Positions 1 through 7,295 of a stretch of DNA of 21,191 nt are shown piece after piece (position 1 is the stretch's first letter; each line of letters starts with the position of its first letter). Below the pieces are notes generated by a model. It made no database searches and was not told where the DNA came from. It saw only the letters and a program-made list of their open reading frames with translations. The position numbers and the translations under genes are program-made. Location: positions 1-21,191 of the forward strand of contig JAFWRA010000269.1 of NCBI GenBank assembly GCA_017508895.1. The letters run 5' to 3'. The DNA comes from Bacteroidales bacterium. GTDB lineage: Bacteria; Bacteroidota; Bacteroidia; Bacteroidales; F082.

Positions 1-11
1 AAAAGGCAATG

Positions 12-19
12 CAAAGATA
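12..19 (-). promoter_or_regulatory. -7 box of a leftward promoter
   Basis: The minus strand reads TATCTTTG, an exact match to the Bacteroidota -7 consensus TAnnTTTG and the same octamer found before three genes in this window. It would drive a gene lying left of the window. TTGACA-like -33 candidates lie upstream within the tandem repeat at 27-48, but their spacings to the box (12 or 23 nt) are not ideal. Confidence 0.5.
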
Positions 20-26
20 CAAAATC

Positions 27-48
27 CGTGTCAACCGCGTGTCAACCG
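27..48. repeat. Perfect 11-bp tandem repeat
   Basis: CGTGTCAACCG occurs twice in direct succession (27-37 and 38-48). On the minus strand each copy contains TTGACA. The pair sits just upstream of the leftward -7 box at 12-19, so it could be a paired binding site (one helical turn apart) or a duplicated -33 element for the gene outside the window. The repeat is directly visible; its role is inferred. Confidence 0.7.
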
Positions 49-190
49 ACCCCCGAAAAATTGCACACTGATGGAAATTTATTATCAATCTAAATAACGC
101 ACTAAACGCATAAATATCGGAAAATCAATGAACTACAAAAAACAAAAAGTGATGAAACTTTCCAACGAAAATCAAATGATGTTTAACATA

Positions 191-209
191 GTACCCCTGT
201 TCGGGGCAC
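191..209. repeat. Small GC-rich hairpin
   Basis: CCCC (194-197) and GGGG (203-206) pair around a 5-nt loop, with a flanking GT/AC pair beyond one A-C mismatch. It lies 16 nt before the terminator-like stem, so together they could form the 3' end of a structured transcript. No tRNA T-arm or other known RNA fold was recognised here. Confidence 0.4.
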
Positions 210-221
210 GGTAAAATAAAG

Positions 222-260
222 AAACCCTAACTCTGAAAATCAACGAGTTAGGTTTTTTTT
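222..260 (+). terminator. Intrinsic terminator, possibly bidirectional
   Basis: CCTAACTC (226-233) pairs perfectly with GAGTTAGG (245-252) around an 11-nt loop. The stem extends through AAAC/GTTT-type pairs with one bulged C, and a run of T follows from 253. On the other strand the stem is followed by a T-rich stretch, so it may work in both directions. No coding sequence precedes it in the window. Confidence 0.7.
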
Positions 261-482
261 TCTATTTTTGACAGACATATGCCTGGTTTATAGAAGGGGG
301 CGAACGTAGCCTAATAGCAGCAAGTGTAAAACTTACGACAAATCGGCAATTGAACATTATAAGCGCTGCTCCTACCATGTTCCGCGAGCGAATGTCATTT
401 TTGAAATCGAACTTACATGGTTCTATAAAACAACAATACTATCCGCCGTGTAAGGCTTGTTAAATGCAGATATGGTAAATTG
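261..482. other. Non-coding stretch, no gene seen
   Basis: Together with 1-260 this makes about 530 bases before the first gene. I see no convincing reading frame, tRNA or CRISPR repeat. The only structure noted is a short inverted repeat, ACCATGT (374-380) and ACATGGT (415-421), whose arms are 34 nt apart and which may be chance. The promoter of the first gene begins at the right end. Confidence 0.5.
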
Positions 483-511
483 TTGGAATTCCAAAATAAT
501 CCTTATCTTTG
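483..511 (+). promoter_or_regulatory. Promoter of the 531-1052 gene
   Basis: TTG at 483-485 is followed after 18 nt by an exact TATCTTTG (504-511), the Bacteroidota -33/-7 arrangement. The start codon is 19 nt downstream, so the leader would be very short. Confidence 0.65.
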
Positions 512-530
512 CCGCAAATTATAACGAACA

Positions 531-1052
531 ATGAACAATTGGATTATTATCATAGCCTTAGTGTCCGCAGGTCTCCTGCTGATGGTCGCGGCTGTGGTTG
601 TTTTGCTTCGCTTGTCGAAGATGAAAGACACGGAATTGCGCAATAGCGGCAAAATGGAATTGAAGGTGCAAGCCCTCAAAATCATCATGCCACTCAAGGT
701 GCAGGCATATGAACGTTTTTTGCTCTATCTTGAGCGTGTTCAGTTGCCTCAACTGGTGAAGCGCGTCTATACCCCTGGCATGGAAAAAGGGACCTTTCAT
801 CTCATACTCCTGCAAAATGTGCGCGAAGAGTTTGAACATAACCTTGCCCAGCAGTTGTATGTTTCCAATTCCACTTGGATTGCAGTCGTTAATGCCAAAG
901 AAGAACTTGTCAATCAAATCAATACGACTTTCGAGCAACTGAAGGACGAAGAGGATGTGTCCATCTTGGCGCAGAGCCTTGTGGCTTTGCCTAATCCCAT
1001 GGTGGAGCAGGCCGTCGCCGTCTTGAAGCGTGATTTTGAACGTTTGCTGTAA
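531..1052 (+). CDS. Small membrane-anchored protein of unknown function
   Basis: A 173-residue protein. Residues about 4-28 form one hydrophobic segment, followed by a basic stretch, so it is probably anchored in the inner membrane with a soluble cytoplasmic domain of about 140 residues. That domain is rich in Leu, Gln and Glu, looks mostly helical, and shows no catalytic motif I recognise. It resembles a short Bacteroidota family of unknown function (DUF7935-like; this label is from memory and uncertain). The ATG at 531 sits 19 nt after a good -7 box, which supports the start. lpxD follows 41 nt later on the same strand, so a link to envelope synthesis is suggested only by position. Confidence 0.8.
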   Translation: MNNWIIIIALVSAGLLLMVAAVVVLLRLSKMKDTELRNSGKMELKVQALKIIMPLKVQAYERFLLYLERVQLPQLVKRVYTPGMEKGTFHLILLQNVREEFEHNLAQQLYVSNSTWIAVVNAKEELVNQINTTFEQLKDEEDVSILAQSLVALPNPMVEQAVAVLKRDFERLL

Positions 1053-1071
1053 TAAAAAGCAGTTATTTTCG
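1044..1071 (+). promoter_or_regulatory. Candidate lpxD promoter
   Basis: TTG (1044-1046, part of TTTG) is followed after 17 nt by TATTTTCG (1064-1071), one mismatch from TAnnTTTG. The 11-mer TATTTTCGTTC recurs exactly at 11445-11455 before the first porU-like gene. The -33 part lies inside the end of the preceding gene. Confidence 0.4.
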
Positions 1072-1093
1072 TTCAGTTACAAAAACTAGAGCA

Positions 1094-2143
1094 ATGAAAT
1101 TTTCCGCTACCCAAATCGCCGGAATCCTTGAAGGCAAGGTGGAAGGCAATCCCAATGTCGAAGTCTGGAACGTGGCCAAAATCGAAGAAGGTGCGCCAGG
1201 AATGATTAGTTTTTTGGCGAACCCGAAATACACGCACTATATCTATGAAACACAGTCGAGTATTGTCATCGTGAACGATGATTTCGAGGCGACGGCTCCC
1301 ATTCAAGCCACCCTGATTCGTGTGCCTGATGCTTACGCCTGCTTTGCCAAATTGCTTGCGTTCTACGACCAAATGACGCAAAACAAGCAAGGCGTTTCGT
1401 CTTTGGCTTTTATTTCAAAGTCTGCTCAATGCGGTGAGAATCTGTATCTTGGTGAATTTGTCTTTGTGGGCGAGAACGCCAAAATCGGGAACAATGTGAA
1501 ACTTTATCCCCAAGTGTATATTGGTGATGGCTGCATCATCGGCGATAATACAGTGCTTTATCCAGGCGTGAAATTATATAGGAATACAGTTATTGGAAAG
1601 AATTGTATCCTTCACGCTGGTGCAGTACTTGGCGCCGATGGTTTTGGCTTTGCGCCTCAGCCGGATGGCCATTACGAGAAGATCCCTCAAGTGGGCAACG
1701 TGGTCGTCGAGGACAACGTGGAAATTGGAGCCAATACAACCATCGACCGCTCCACGATGGGTTCAACGCGCGTTCATAAAGGTGTGAAACTCGATAATCT
1801 GGTTCATCTCGCTCATAATGTTGAGGTTGGCGAAAACTCTGCTTTGGCAGCCCAAGTGGGCGTGAGCGGATCGACACATCTTGGAAAAAATTGTGTGGTA
1901 GGCGGACAGTCCGGCTTTGTTGGTCATATAAACATCGCCGACGGTTCAAAGTTTGGCGGACAAAGCGGAATCATGGGTAGCATCAGGGAGGAAAATAAGG
2001 AGTTTATGGGCACGCCTATACAGCCCTTACGCCAGTATTTAGTTTCAAATGCCCGCTTCCGCCATATTGACGAGATGGCTCGGAAATTGGAAAGACTTGA
2101 AAAGGAATTGGCTGATTTGAGAAGCCAAAAAGAGGGAAAGTGA
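1094..2143 (+). CDS. lpxD: UDP-3-O-acylglucosamine N-acyltransferase LpxD
   Basis: Third step of lipid A synthesis: transfers a 3-hydroxyacyl chain from acyl-ACP to the 2-amino group of UDP-3-O-acyl-glucosamine, in the cytoplasm. The 349-residue length is normal for the family. Residues about 1-100 form the N-terminal uridine-binding domain, residues about 105-320 are hexapeptide repeats forming a left-handed beta-helix, and a helical C-terminal tail follows. The catalytic histidine is His241 in the AHNV motif (His239 in E. coli). The motif ADGFGFAP at 181-188 is typical of LpxD. It is followed by lpxC and lpxA on the same strand, the usual Bacteroidota order; the 91-nt gap before lpxC holds a separate promoter. 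Confidence 0.96.
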   Translation: MKFSATQIAGILEGKVEGNPNVEVWNVAKIEEGAPGMISFLANPKYTHYIYETQSSIVIVNDDFEATAPIQATLIRVPDAYACFAKLLAFYDQMTQNKQGVSSLAFISKSAQCGENLYLGEFVFVGENAKIGNNVKLYPQVYIGDGCIIGDNTVLYPGVKLYRNTVIGKNCILHAGAVLGADGFGFAPQPDGHYEKIPQVGNVVVEDNVEIGANTTIDRSTMGSTRVHKGVKLDNLVHLAHNVEVGENSALAAQVGVSGSTHLGKNCVVGGQSGFVGHINIADGSKFGGQSGIMGSIREENKEFMGTPIQPLRQYLVSNARFRHIDEMARKLERLEKELADLRSQKEGK

Positions 2144-2163
2144 ATGCTGTTGGAGGTTTTTTT

Positions 2164-2193
2164 TTGGAGATGATAGAATAATTCCTATCTTTG
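2164..2193 (+). promoter_or_regulatory. Promoter of lpxC-lpxA
   Basis: TTG (2164-2166) is followed after 19 nt by an exact TATCTTTG (2186-2193). The lpxC ATG follows 41 nt later. lpxC and lpxA may therefore be transcribed independently of lpxD. Confidence 0.7.
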
Positions 2194-2234
2194 CACGTTT
2201 TTTGTGGAAAAGATATCCACGTATTTGATTTTTT

Positions 2235-3146
2235 ATGGAGAAACAATGTACGCTCAAAAATAGAGTCAGTGTCAAAGGAGCAGGCCTCCACACACGTCAG
2301 TGCGGCACCCTCACCTTCAACCCGGCTCCCATAAATTCTGGAATTCGTTTTCGTAGAATTGATTTAGAGAACCAACCTATCATCGAAGCTGATGTCGATA
2401 ATGTCATTGATACCGCCCGTGGTACCACGCTTGGTAAAGGCGGAGTAAAAATATATACAGTTGAACATGTGTTGGCATCTTTGCGTGGTATGGGTATCGA
2501 TAACGTGTTGATTGACATCGATGTGGAAGAGACTCCTATCATGGATGGCAGTGGCAAGTATTTTGTTGAGGCTATCCATAAGGCGGGCATCGTTGAGCAA
2601 AATGCCCCTCGCAATTATCTCGTTATTGAGGAACCGATTTCCTATAAGAATGAAGTCTTAGGCATCGAATTGAAAATTGAGCCTGCCGATTCTTTCCAAA
2701 TTGACGTAAAGGTGAAATACAATACCCGAGTGCTTGATGAACAACACGCATCATTGCACAATCTCAAGGATTTTGAAAACGAGATTGCACCTTGCCGTAC
2801 ATTTGTTTTTCTTCATGAGTTGGAGACGCTTATTAGCCGTAACCTTATCAAAGGTGGCGACCTGACCAATGCTATCGTGTTCGTTAACCGCAACGTCTCT
2901 GCAGAAGAGCTAGACCATATTGCTGCATTCTTCAAGAAACCTAAGGTTGTGGTCAAGGAGTGTGGTATCTTGAATAATGTTGAGCTTTATTTTGACAATG
3001 AACCGGCTCGCCACAAGCTATTGGATGTCATTGGCGACTTAAGCTTAGTTGGTCGTCCAATTAAGGGTAAGGTGACTGCCGTGAAACCTGGCCATTTCTC
3101 CAACACAGCTTTTGCAAGAAAAATCAAACACACCTTATTATATTAA
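2235..3146 (+). CDS. lpxC: UDP-3-O-acyl-GlcNAc deacetylase LpxC, without FabZ fusion
   Basis: Zinc-dependent deacetylase, the committed step of lipid A synthesis. Visible active-site residues: Glu77-His78 (catalytic Glu, zinc His), His260 and Asp264 in HKLLD (zinc ligands), and His287 in KPGH. The gap between His78 and His260 is about 23 residues longer than between the matching E. coli residues (79 and 238), consistent with the Bacteroidota form. The protein ends at residue 303, only 16 residues after His287. In most Bacteroidota the chain continues at this point into a FabZ dehydratase domain, giving about 460 residues. Here a TAA stop follows and lpxA begins 2 nt later, so the FabZ half is absent. 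All LpxC motifs are intact, so the enzyme should be active. Confidence 0.95.
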   Translation: MEKQCTLKNRVSVKGAGLHTRQCGTLTFNPAPINSGIRFRRIDLENQPIIEADVDNVIDTARGTTLGKGGVKIYTVEHVLASLRGMGIDNVLIDIDVEETPIMDGSGKYFVEAIHKAGIVEQNAPRNYLVIEEPISYKNEVLGIELKIEPADSFQIDVKVKYNTRVLDEQHASLHNLKDFENEIAPCRTFVFLHELETLISRNLIKGGDLTNAIVFVNRNVSAEELDHIAAFFKKPKVVVKECGILNNVELYFDNEPARHKLLDVIGDLSLVGRPIKGKVTAVKPGHFSNTAFARKIKHTLLY

Positions 3147-3148
3147 AC

Positions 3149-3940
3149 ATGAACCAACCTTTAGCCTATATTCACCCAAATGCCCGTATCGCGGAAGACG
3201 TGAAAATTGAGGCTTTTGCATGGATTGGTGAAGATGTGGAGATCGGTAGCGGTACTTGGATCGGACCTAATGCCACCATCATGGACGGAGCCCGTATTGG
3301 GAAGAACTGCAAAATCTTTCCTGGTGCAGTCATCTCAGCTATTCCCCAAGACTTGAAATACAAAGGTGAGACCACCTATTGCTATATCGGTGATGGCACC
3401 ATGGTGCGCGAGTCGGCGACGGTCAACAAAGGCACGGCCGCTTCAGGGAAGACCGTGGTGGGTAGGGACTGCCTTTTGATGGCTTTCACTCATGTAGCGC
3501 ACGACTGCTACCTTGGCGACCATGTTATTATGGCCAATGCCGCCACACTTGCGGGTCATATCACGGTAGATGATTGGGCTATTTTTGGTGGATTGGCTGC
3601 TGTAAGTCAATTTAGCCGTATCGGTGCTCATGTGATGATTTGCGGCGGCGCTATGGTGAATAAGGATATCCCACCTTTTGTGAAGACAAGTACTGGCCAC
3701 CCGGTGTGTTATGCAGGAGTCAATTCCATCGGTTTGATGCGCCGCGGATTTTCCCGAGAGCGTATCAATGCCATCCAAGATGTGTATCGTGTTATTTACA
3801 GCGTCGGAATGAACGTCACTCAGGCGGTGCAATACATACGCGAGAACCTTCCTATTTCGGAAGACCGAGATTTCATTTTGGATTTTGTGGAAAGTTCCAA
3901 GATAGGCATCATGAAGAATGCTGTCGGGAACGAAGACTAA
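3149..3940 (+). CDS. lpxA: UDP-GlcNAc 3-O-acyltransferase LpxA
   Basis: First step of lipid A synthesis: transfers 3-hydroxyacyl from acyl-ACP to the 3-OH of UDP-GlcNAc. The 263-residue length is normal. Residues about 5-185 are hexapeptide repeats of a left-handed beta-helix, followed by a helical C-terminal domain. The motif THVAHDC holds His115, the catalytic His118 and Asp119, matching His122, His125 and Asp126 of E. coli; ATLAGH follows as in the family. It starts 2 nt after the lpxC stop, so the two are almost certainly co-translated. Its TAA stop overlaps the stop codon of the convergent glycosyltransferase gene, and no terminator is seen between them. Confidence 0.96.
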   Translation: MNQPLAYIHPNARIAEDVKIEAFAWIGEDVEIGSGTWIGPNATIMDGARIGKNCKIFPGAVISAIPQDLKYKGETTYCYIGDGTMVRESATVNKGTAASGKTVVGRDCLLMAFTHVAHDCYLGDHVIMANAATLAGHITVDDWAIFGGLAAVSQFSRIGAHVMICGGAMVNKDIPPFVKTSTGHPVCYAGVNSIGLMRRGFSRERINAIQDVYRVIYSVGMNVTQAVQYIRENLPISEDRDFILDFVESSKIGIMKNAVGNED

Positions 3941-5118
3941 GCTTCTCCCATTACCTTTTTGTATTCCTCAAAGATTTGTTGTCCAATGTTTTGGGCAGCA
4001 AATGTTTTTATGGCATAGTCGCGAATTGCTTGGCGGTCGTATTCTGATGAATGGCCGAGCATTTGGATCATGCCTTGCAACAAAGCGTCTTCGTTTCCTT
4101 GGGGGATGAGGATGCCTCTCTCAGGTGAAAGGATTTCGGCAATGCCTCCGACGGAAGTGCTCAATACAGGTACACCGCTGGCAAAGGCTTCCACAATGAC
4201 GCAGGGTAGGTTTTCGAAGTTGGAGAATAACACGAAGAAGTCTGCTTTTTGGTAGGCTTGTGCCACCTCAGCAGAGGTCTTTTTGCCGTGGAAGATGACA
4301 CAATCTTCAAGATGATGCTCTTTTACAAAAGTTTTGAACTCTGGAGCATCATAGTCATGGATGACGTGCAATTCGAAATCGTCGCGCTGATGTCTTAATC
4401 TTTCAATAGTGCGCAGGATGCCACTGAAGTTCTTGGCCTCGTCGCGCAAAGTCGAAATATGGAGCATTCGCTTTTTCCTGCATTGCATGTCATTCCTGCA
4501 GAGGCCTGTGTGATGGGGGGAATCTATGCACGGCTGTCCAAGCTTAAACATATCCGTGTTTACTAAATTGTAAATCACCTGAAATCGGTTATTCACACCA
4601 TGCCCTTCCATGCAACGCTGCAAATCGAGACTGACAGGCATGATAAGCTCGGCATTGTTGGCGATTTTGACGATTTTGTGCTTCAGCATACCGACCAAAA
4701 CGTCCTTGTTCTGCGGCTGGTAAATGGTCCAGTGTTCGGTGAGAACGTATCTATAGCCAAAAAGTTTCTTCCAAAGCAAGGCCACTTGTCCAAGAGGGTA
4801 GGTGACGTGCAGGTGTATCAAGTCGGGCTTGAAAAAATGTTGCTTGATGTATTTCAATCCGTATTGGTACATCCGCAGCATCTTCAGTTTGCGAATGGTG
4901 TTAATCTTTGGTGGACGGATATATATCTGCACATGGGTGTGGTGCGCCCCAGGAATCTCCTTGACCTCGAACGATTTTGTCATGTCCTTGCCGTCGCAGA
5001 CAGAGAGAATGACGGAATGGCATTCCTCAGGCAACGCGTCAATCATGCGGACGCAGAAGTTGCCCAAAGTGGGGTCGTCGGGGGTGGGGAACCAACTCAG
5101 TAGGTGCAGGATGTTCAT
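3937..5118 (-). CDS. GT4-family glycosyltransferase
   Basis: A 393-residue GT-B-fold retaining glycosyltransferase that probably transfers a sugar from a nucleotide-sugar donor to an LPS or other envelope glycan in the cytoplasm. The N-terminal acceptor half (about 1-185) contains HLHVTYP and TEHW. The C-terminal donor half (about 215-385) contains the E-x7-E motif, Glu302 to Glu310, followed by GVPVLSTSVGGIAE, typical of GT4. Between the halves, residues about 195-214 form a Cys- and His-rich stretch that looks like an insertion in the linker. It is last in a minus-strand run behind the methyltransferase (45-nt gap) and the flippase. The sugar and acceptor cannot be told from sequence. Confidence 0.85.
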   Translation of the reverse strand: MNILHLLSWFPTPDDPTLGNFCVRMIDALPEECHSVILSVCDGKDMTKSFEVKEIPGAHHTHVQIYIRPPKINTIRKLKMLRMYQYGLKYIKQHFFKPDLIHLHVTYPLGQVALLWKKLFGYRYVLTEHWTIYQPQNKDVLVGMLKHKIVKIANNAELIMPVSLDLQRCMEGHGVNNRFQVIYNLVNTDMFKLGQPCIDSPHHTGLCRNDMQCRKKRMLHISTLRDEAKNFSGILRTIERLRHQRDDFELHVIHDYDAPEFKTFVKEHHLEDCVIFHGKKTSAEVAQAYQKADFFVLFSNFENLPCVIVEAFASGVPVLSTSVGGIAEILSPERGILIPQGNEDALLQGMIQMLGHSSEYDRQAIRDYAIKTFAAQNIGQQIFEEYKKVMGEA

Positions 5119-5163
5119 CGGTTGTTCAGTTGTAGGGCTGTCACACTGGGGTAGCCGTATTGG

Positions 5164-5973
5164 TTATTCGATTCTATGCGTTTTGATGTCAATCTCAAAG
5201 TACTTATGCGGTATCTCATACGGCACAAGCTTGTGAGTGGGCAAATTTTCAGGCAGATAAACAGCACACAGAGTATTTGAGATATGATAGATATGTTTAC
5301 GCTTCTCTGCCGGTGCACCATCCAAGATGGCGCCCATCACATCCCAGCGGATGGTTTCGGGGTCGAGGCCGTAGTCGTGCCAAACGATGATGCTACGTTC
5401 ACTTTTCAGTAGTTTGAAGGCGGACTCGGTGTCTTTCTTCACGCTCTCGTAATGGTGGTCGCCATCGACGAAGACCATGTCGTACTTGCCAAAATGAGAG
5501 CCGAAGTCAAAAGTCTGGGAGTCGCCGTAAAGCTGTTCTACATTGCTTAAATCCTTGCTGAAGAAGCTATGCAGGTCGGCGTATAATTGATTATTGGTCA
5601 GCTTGACGATGTCTTCCTTTGGCAGGTTGAAGGTGACACAGTGTTCGGCTACATCAGCCAGATTGGCCGCGCTCTCGCCGCGCCATGTGCCGATTTCAAA
5701 GTAGTCTTTCACCGCATAGCGTTTCGCCAAGGCGCGCAGCAAGGCAATGTCGATGGGCATGGTGGCACCCGAAAGATAGGCGTAAGGCCTTGCGATTTCG
5801 TGGAAGTTGGGGAACAATTCGTTGATTTCGATGACGGGCAGGCCGTCGGCGAGACCATATTTTCGGATGACGTCTTCCTTGTTGCTGTCTTCATCTTGAA
5901 GGACGAGGTTGAGCAGGTAAGGATGCCTGATGATACGCCCAAGGGCTTTGGTGAATTTATGGAGTTTATTCAT
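5164..5973 (-). CDS. Class I SAM-dependent methyltransferase
   Basis: A 269-residue cytoplasmic enzyme. The SAM-binding motif I is EIGTWRGESA at 93-102. A second acidic motif, FVDGDHHYESVKKD, lies around 168-181, with a WHDYG motif at 198-202; these fit the Methyltransf_24 type often found in surface-polysaccharide and O-antigen clusters. The first about 80 residues form an N-terminal extension before the Rossmann fold. Its ATG overlaps the end of the flippase gene by 8 nt, so the two are translationally coupled. A role in methylating a glycan or its precursor is inferred from the neighbours; the substrate is unknown. Confidence 0.8.
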   Translation of the reverse strand: MNKLHKFTKALGRIIRHPYLLNLVLQDEDSNKEDVIRKYGLADGLPVIEINELFPNFHEIARPYAYLSGATMPIDIALLRALAKRYAVKDYFEIGTWRGESAANLADVAEHCVTFNLPKEDIVKLTNNQLYADLHSFFSKDLSNVEQLYGDSQTFDFGSHFGKYDMVFVDGDHHYESVKKDTESAFKLLKSERSIIVWHDYGLDPETIRWDVMGAILDGAPAEKRKHIYHISNTLCAVYLPENLPTHKLVPYEIPHKYFEIDIKTHRIE

Positions 5974-7261
5974 TTTCGGTAGGTTGTTTCAAGAATTGTT
6001 GTTTCAGCTCGGCGATGTAGTTCTGTATCTCGCTCTTTGTCAACAGGAAGTCGCGTCCTTTGAAGTGCGACTCTTTGACGAAGAACACGAACAGGAACAC
6101 AGCATTGATAGTATACGACACCGCCGAGGTGATGGCTGCACCTGTGACGTCATACTTGGGTATCAGTGTAAAGCCACATACGAAAGTGACGACCAGCCCG
6201 CAGAGTGCCGCGAAGGTGTTCATCTGATAACGTCCGGTGCCTGAGTAATAGTGTCCGAGGATGAGGAAAATGCAGTAGAGCAGGATGCCTGGTGCGAGGA
6301 TGTGGATTAGTTTAGCCATTTCGCTGAACTCTGGACCGAAAATAAAAGTGTAAACCTGGGACGGTAATAAGCACAACACCACGACGGCCAAGGCAGAGAC
6401 AAGCAAACAAATCTTGCTCAAGTCGAGGGTGAGCTTCTGCGCATAGGTGCGGTCGTCAGCATTGGCGATACGTGCATATTGCACGAGGGCGATGCTATTG
6501 CTAATGATCCAGATGGCTTCTGCGAGCGAAAGGGCGTTGGAGAACACGCCTACGCGCCCTACGTTGATGTATCTGTCGAGCAGATAATAACTCAAGCGCA
6601 GGTTGAAGAACTGCACGAAGTGACCCGTCTGGTTGAGGAAACCGTATTTGAAGAGGTCTTTCAGGACAGGTTTATAGTCTTTGTCCCTGTCTTGACTTAG
6701 GTTAGCATATTCCTTGCGCAGCATCCAAATGCCTAGGAGGAACGTACCTCCGTAGGCGGCATACAGCCCGATGACGTAGCCGTAAATGTCGGTTCGTTTC
6801 AACAAGATATAATAGATGACCAAGGTCAAGGCCAAAAGCACGGGTTGGAGCAATGTGTTGTAGTTGGCTTTCTTGATTTCCTCCTTGCCGACCAGGAAGC
6901 GGAAGTTGATGTTGCTGAGCGAGGAGATGAATGACAAGATGGCCACATGGGCGACCAAGTCAGGCGACAGCTTGGGATAGAACAGCCAGATGGCGAAGCC
7001 CATAATCACCGCGATGAGTGCTGCCCAAACCGTGGAAGCCACAAGTATCTTCTTGAACGAATGGCGTGGGGCGAGGTAGATGATGCTCGCGCCACAGATG
7101 ATGTCGGAGAAGATAAGGATGAAGGAAATGGTGGTCAAGAGAAGCGCCTGCGTACCTTTGCCCGTATCGCCCATCGTTTGGGAGATGATAATGGCGATGG
7201 CGAAGTTGAGGACTGCCGCCAGTATCTTGGTTCCAAAGGTATTAAGGATTTTCTTGAACAC
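5966..7261 (-). CDS. Wzx-type polysaccharide flippase
   Basis: A 431-residue polytopic inner-membrane protein with roughly 12 hydrophobic segments, resembling the Wzx/polysaccharide biosynthesis branch of the MOP exporter superfamily. It would flip a lipid-linked glycan to the periplasmic face. The N-terminus, with NTFGTKILAAVLNF followed by SQTMGDTGKG, is typical of the family. The start is GTG at 7259-7261: an in-frame TAA lies five codons upstream (7274-7276), and the first internal ATG (Met30) would remove the first membrane segment. It follows anmK by 34 nt and overlaps the methyltransferase. No Wzy polymerase or ligase gene is present here. Confidence 0.85.
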   Translation of the reverse strand: MFKKILNTFGTKILAAVLNFAIAIIISQTMGDTGKGTQALLLTTISFILIFSDIICGASIIYLAPRHSFKKILVASTVWAALIAVIMGFAIWLFYPKLSPDLVAHVAILSFISSLSNINFRFLVGKEEIKKANYNTLLQPVLLALTLVIYYILLKRTDIYGYVIGLYAAYGGTFLLGIWMLRKEYANLSQDRDKDYKPVLKDLFKYGFLNQTGHFVQFFNLRLSYYLLDRYINVGRVGVFSNALSLAEAIWIISNSIALVQYARIANADDRTYAQKLTLDLSKICLLVSALAVVVLCLLPSQVYTFIFGPEFSEMAKLIHILAPGILLYCIFLILGHYYSGTGRYQMNTFAALCGLVVTFVCGFTLIPKYDVTGAAITSAVSYTINAVFLFVFFVKESHFKGRDFLLTKSEIQNYIAELKQQFLKQPTENE

Positions 7262-7295
7262 GTTTTCCGATCTTTAATCACCGCAAAAATAACAA

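Noticed and set aside
60..260. A tRNA suggested by the GTTC within the hairpin at 191-209
   Set aside because: No acceptor stem, anticodon arm or proper T-arm can be folded around it.
3100..3160. Hidden FabZ domain in another frame after lpxC
   Set aside because: lpxA begins 2 nt after the lpxC stop and is intact from its first residues, so there is no room for FabZ.
4600..5103. Plus-strand open frame of 167 codons across the glycosyltransferase
   Set aside because: It is antisense to a well-supported GT4 gene, with no recognisable motif and no promoter.
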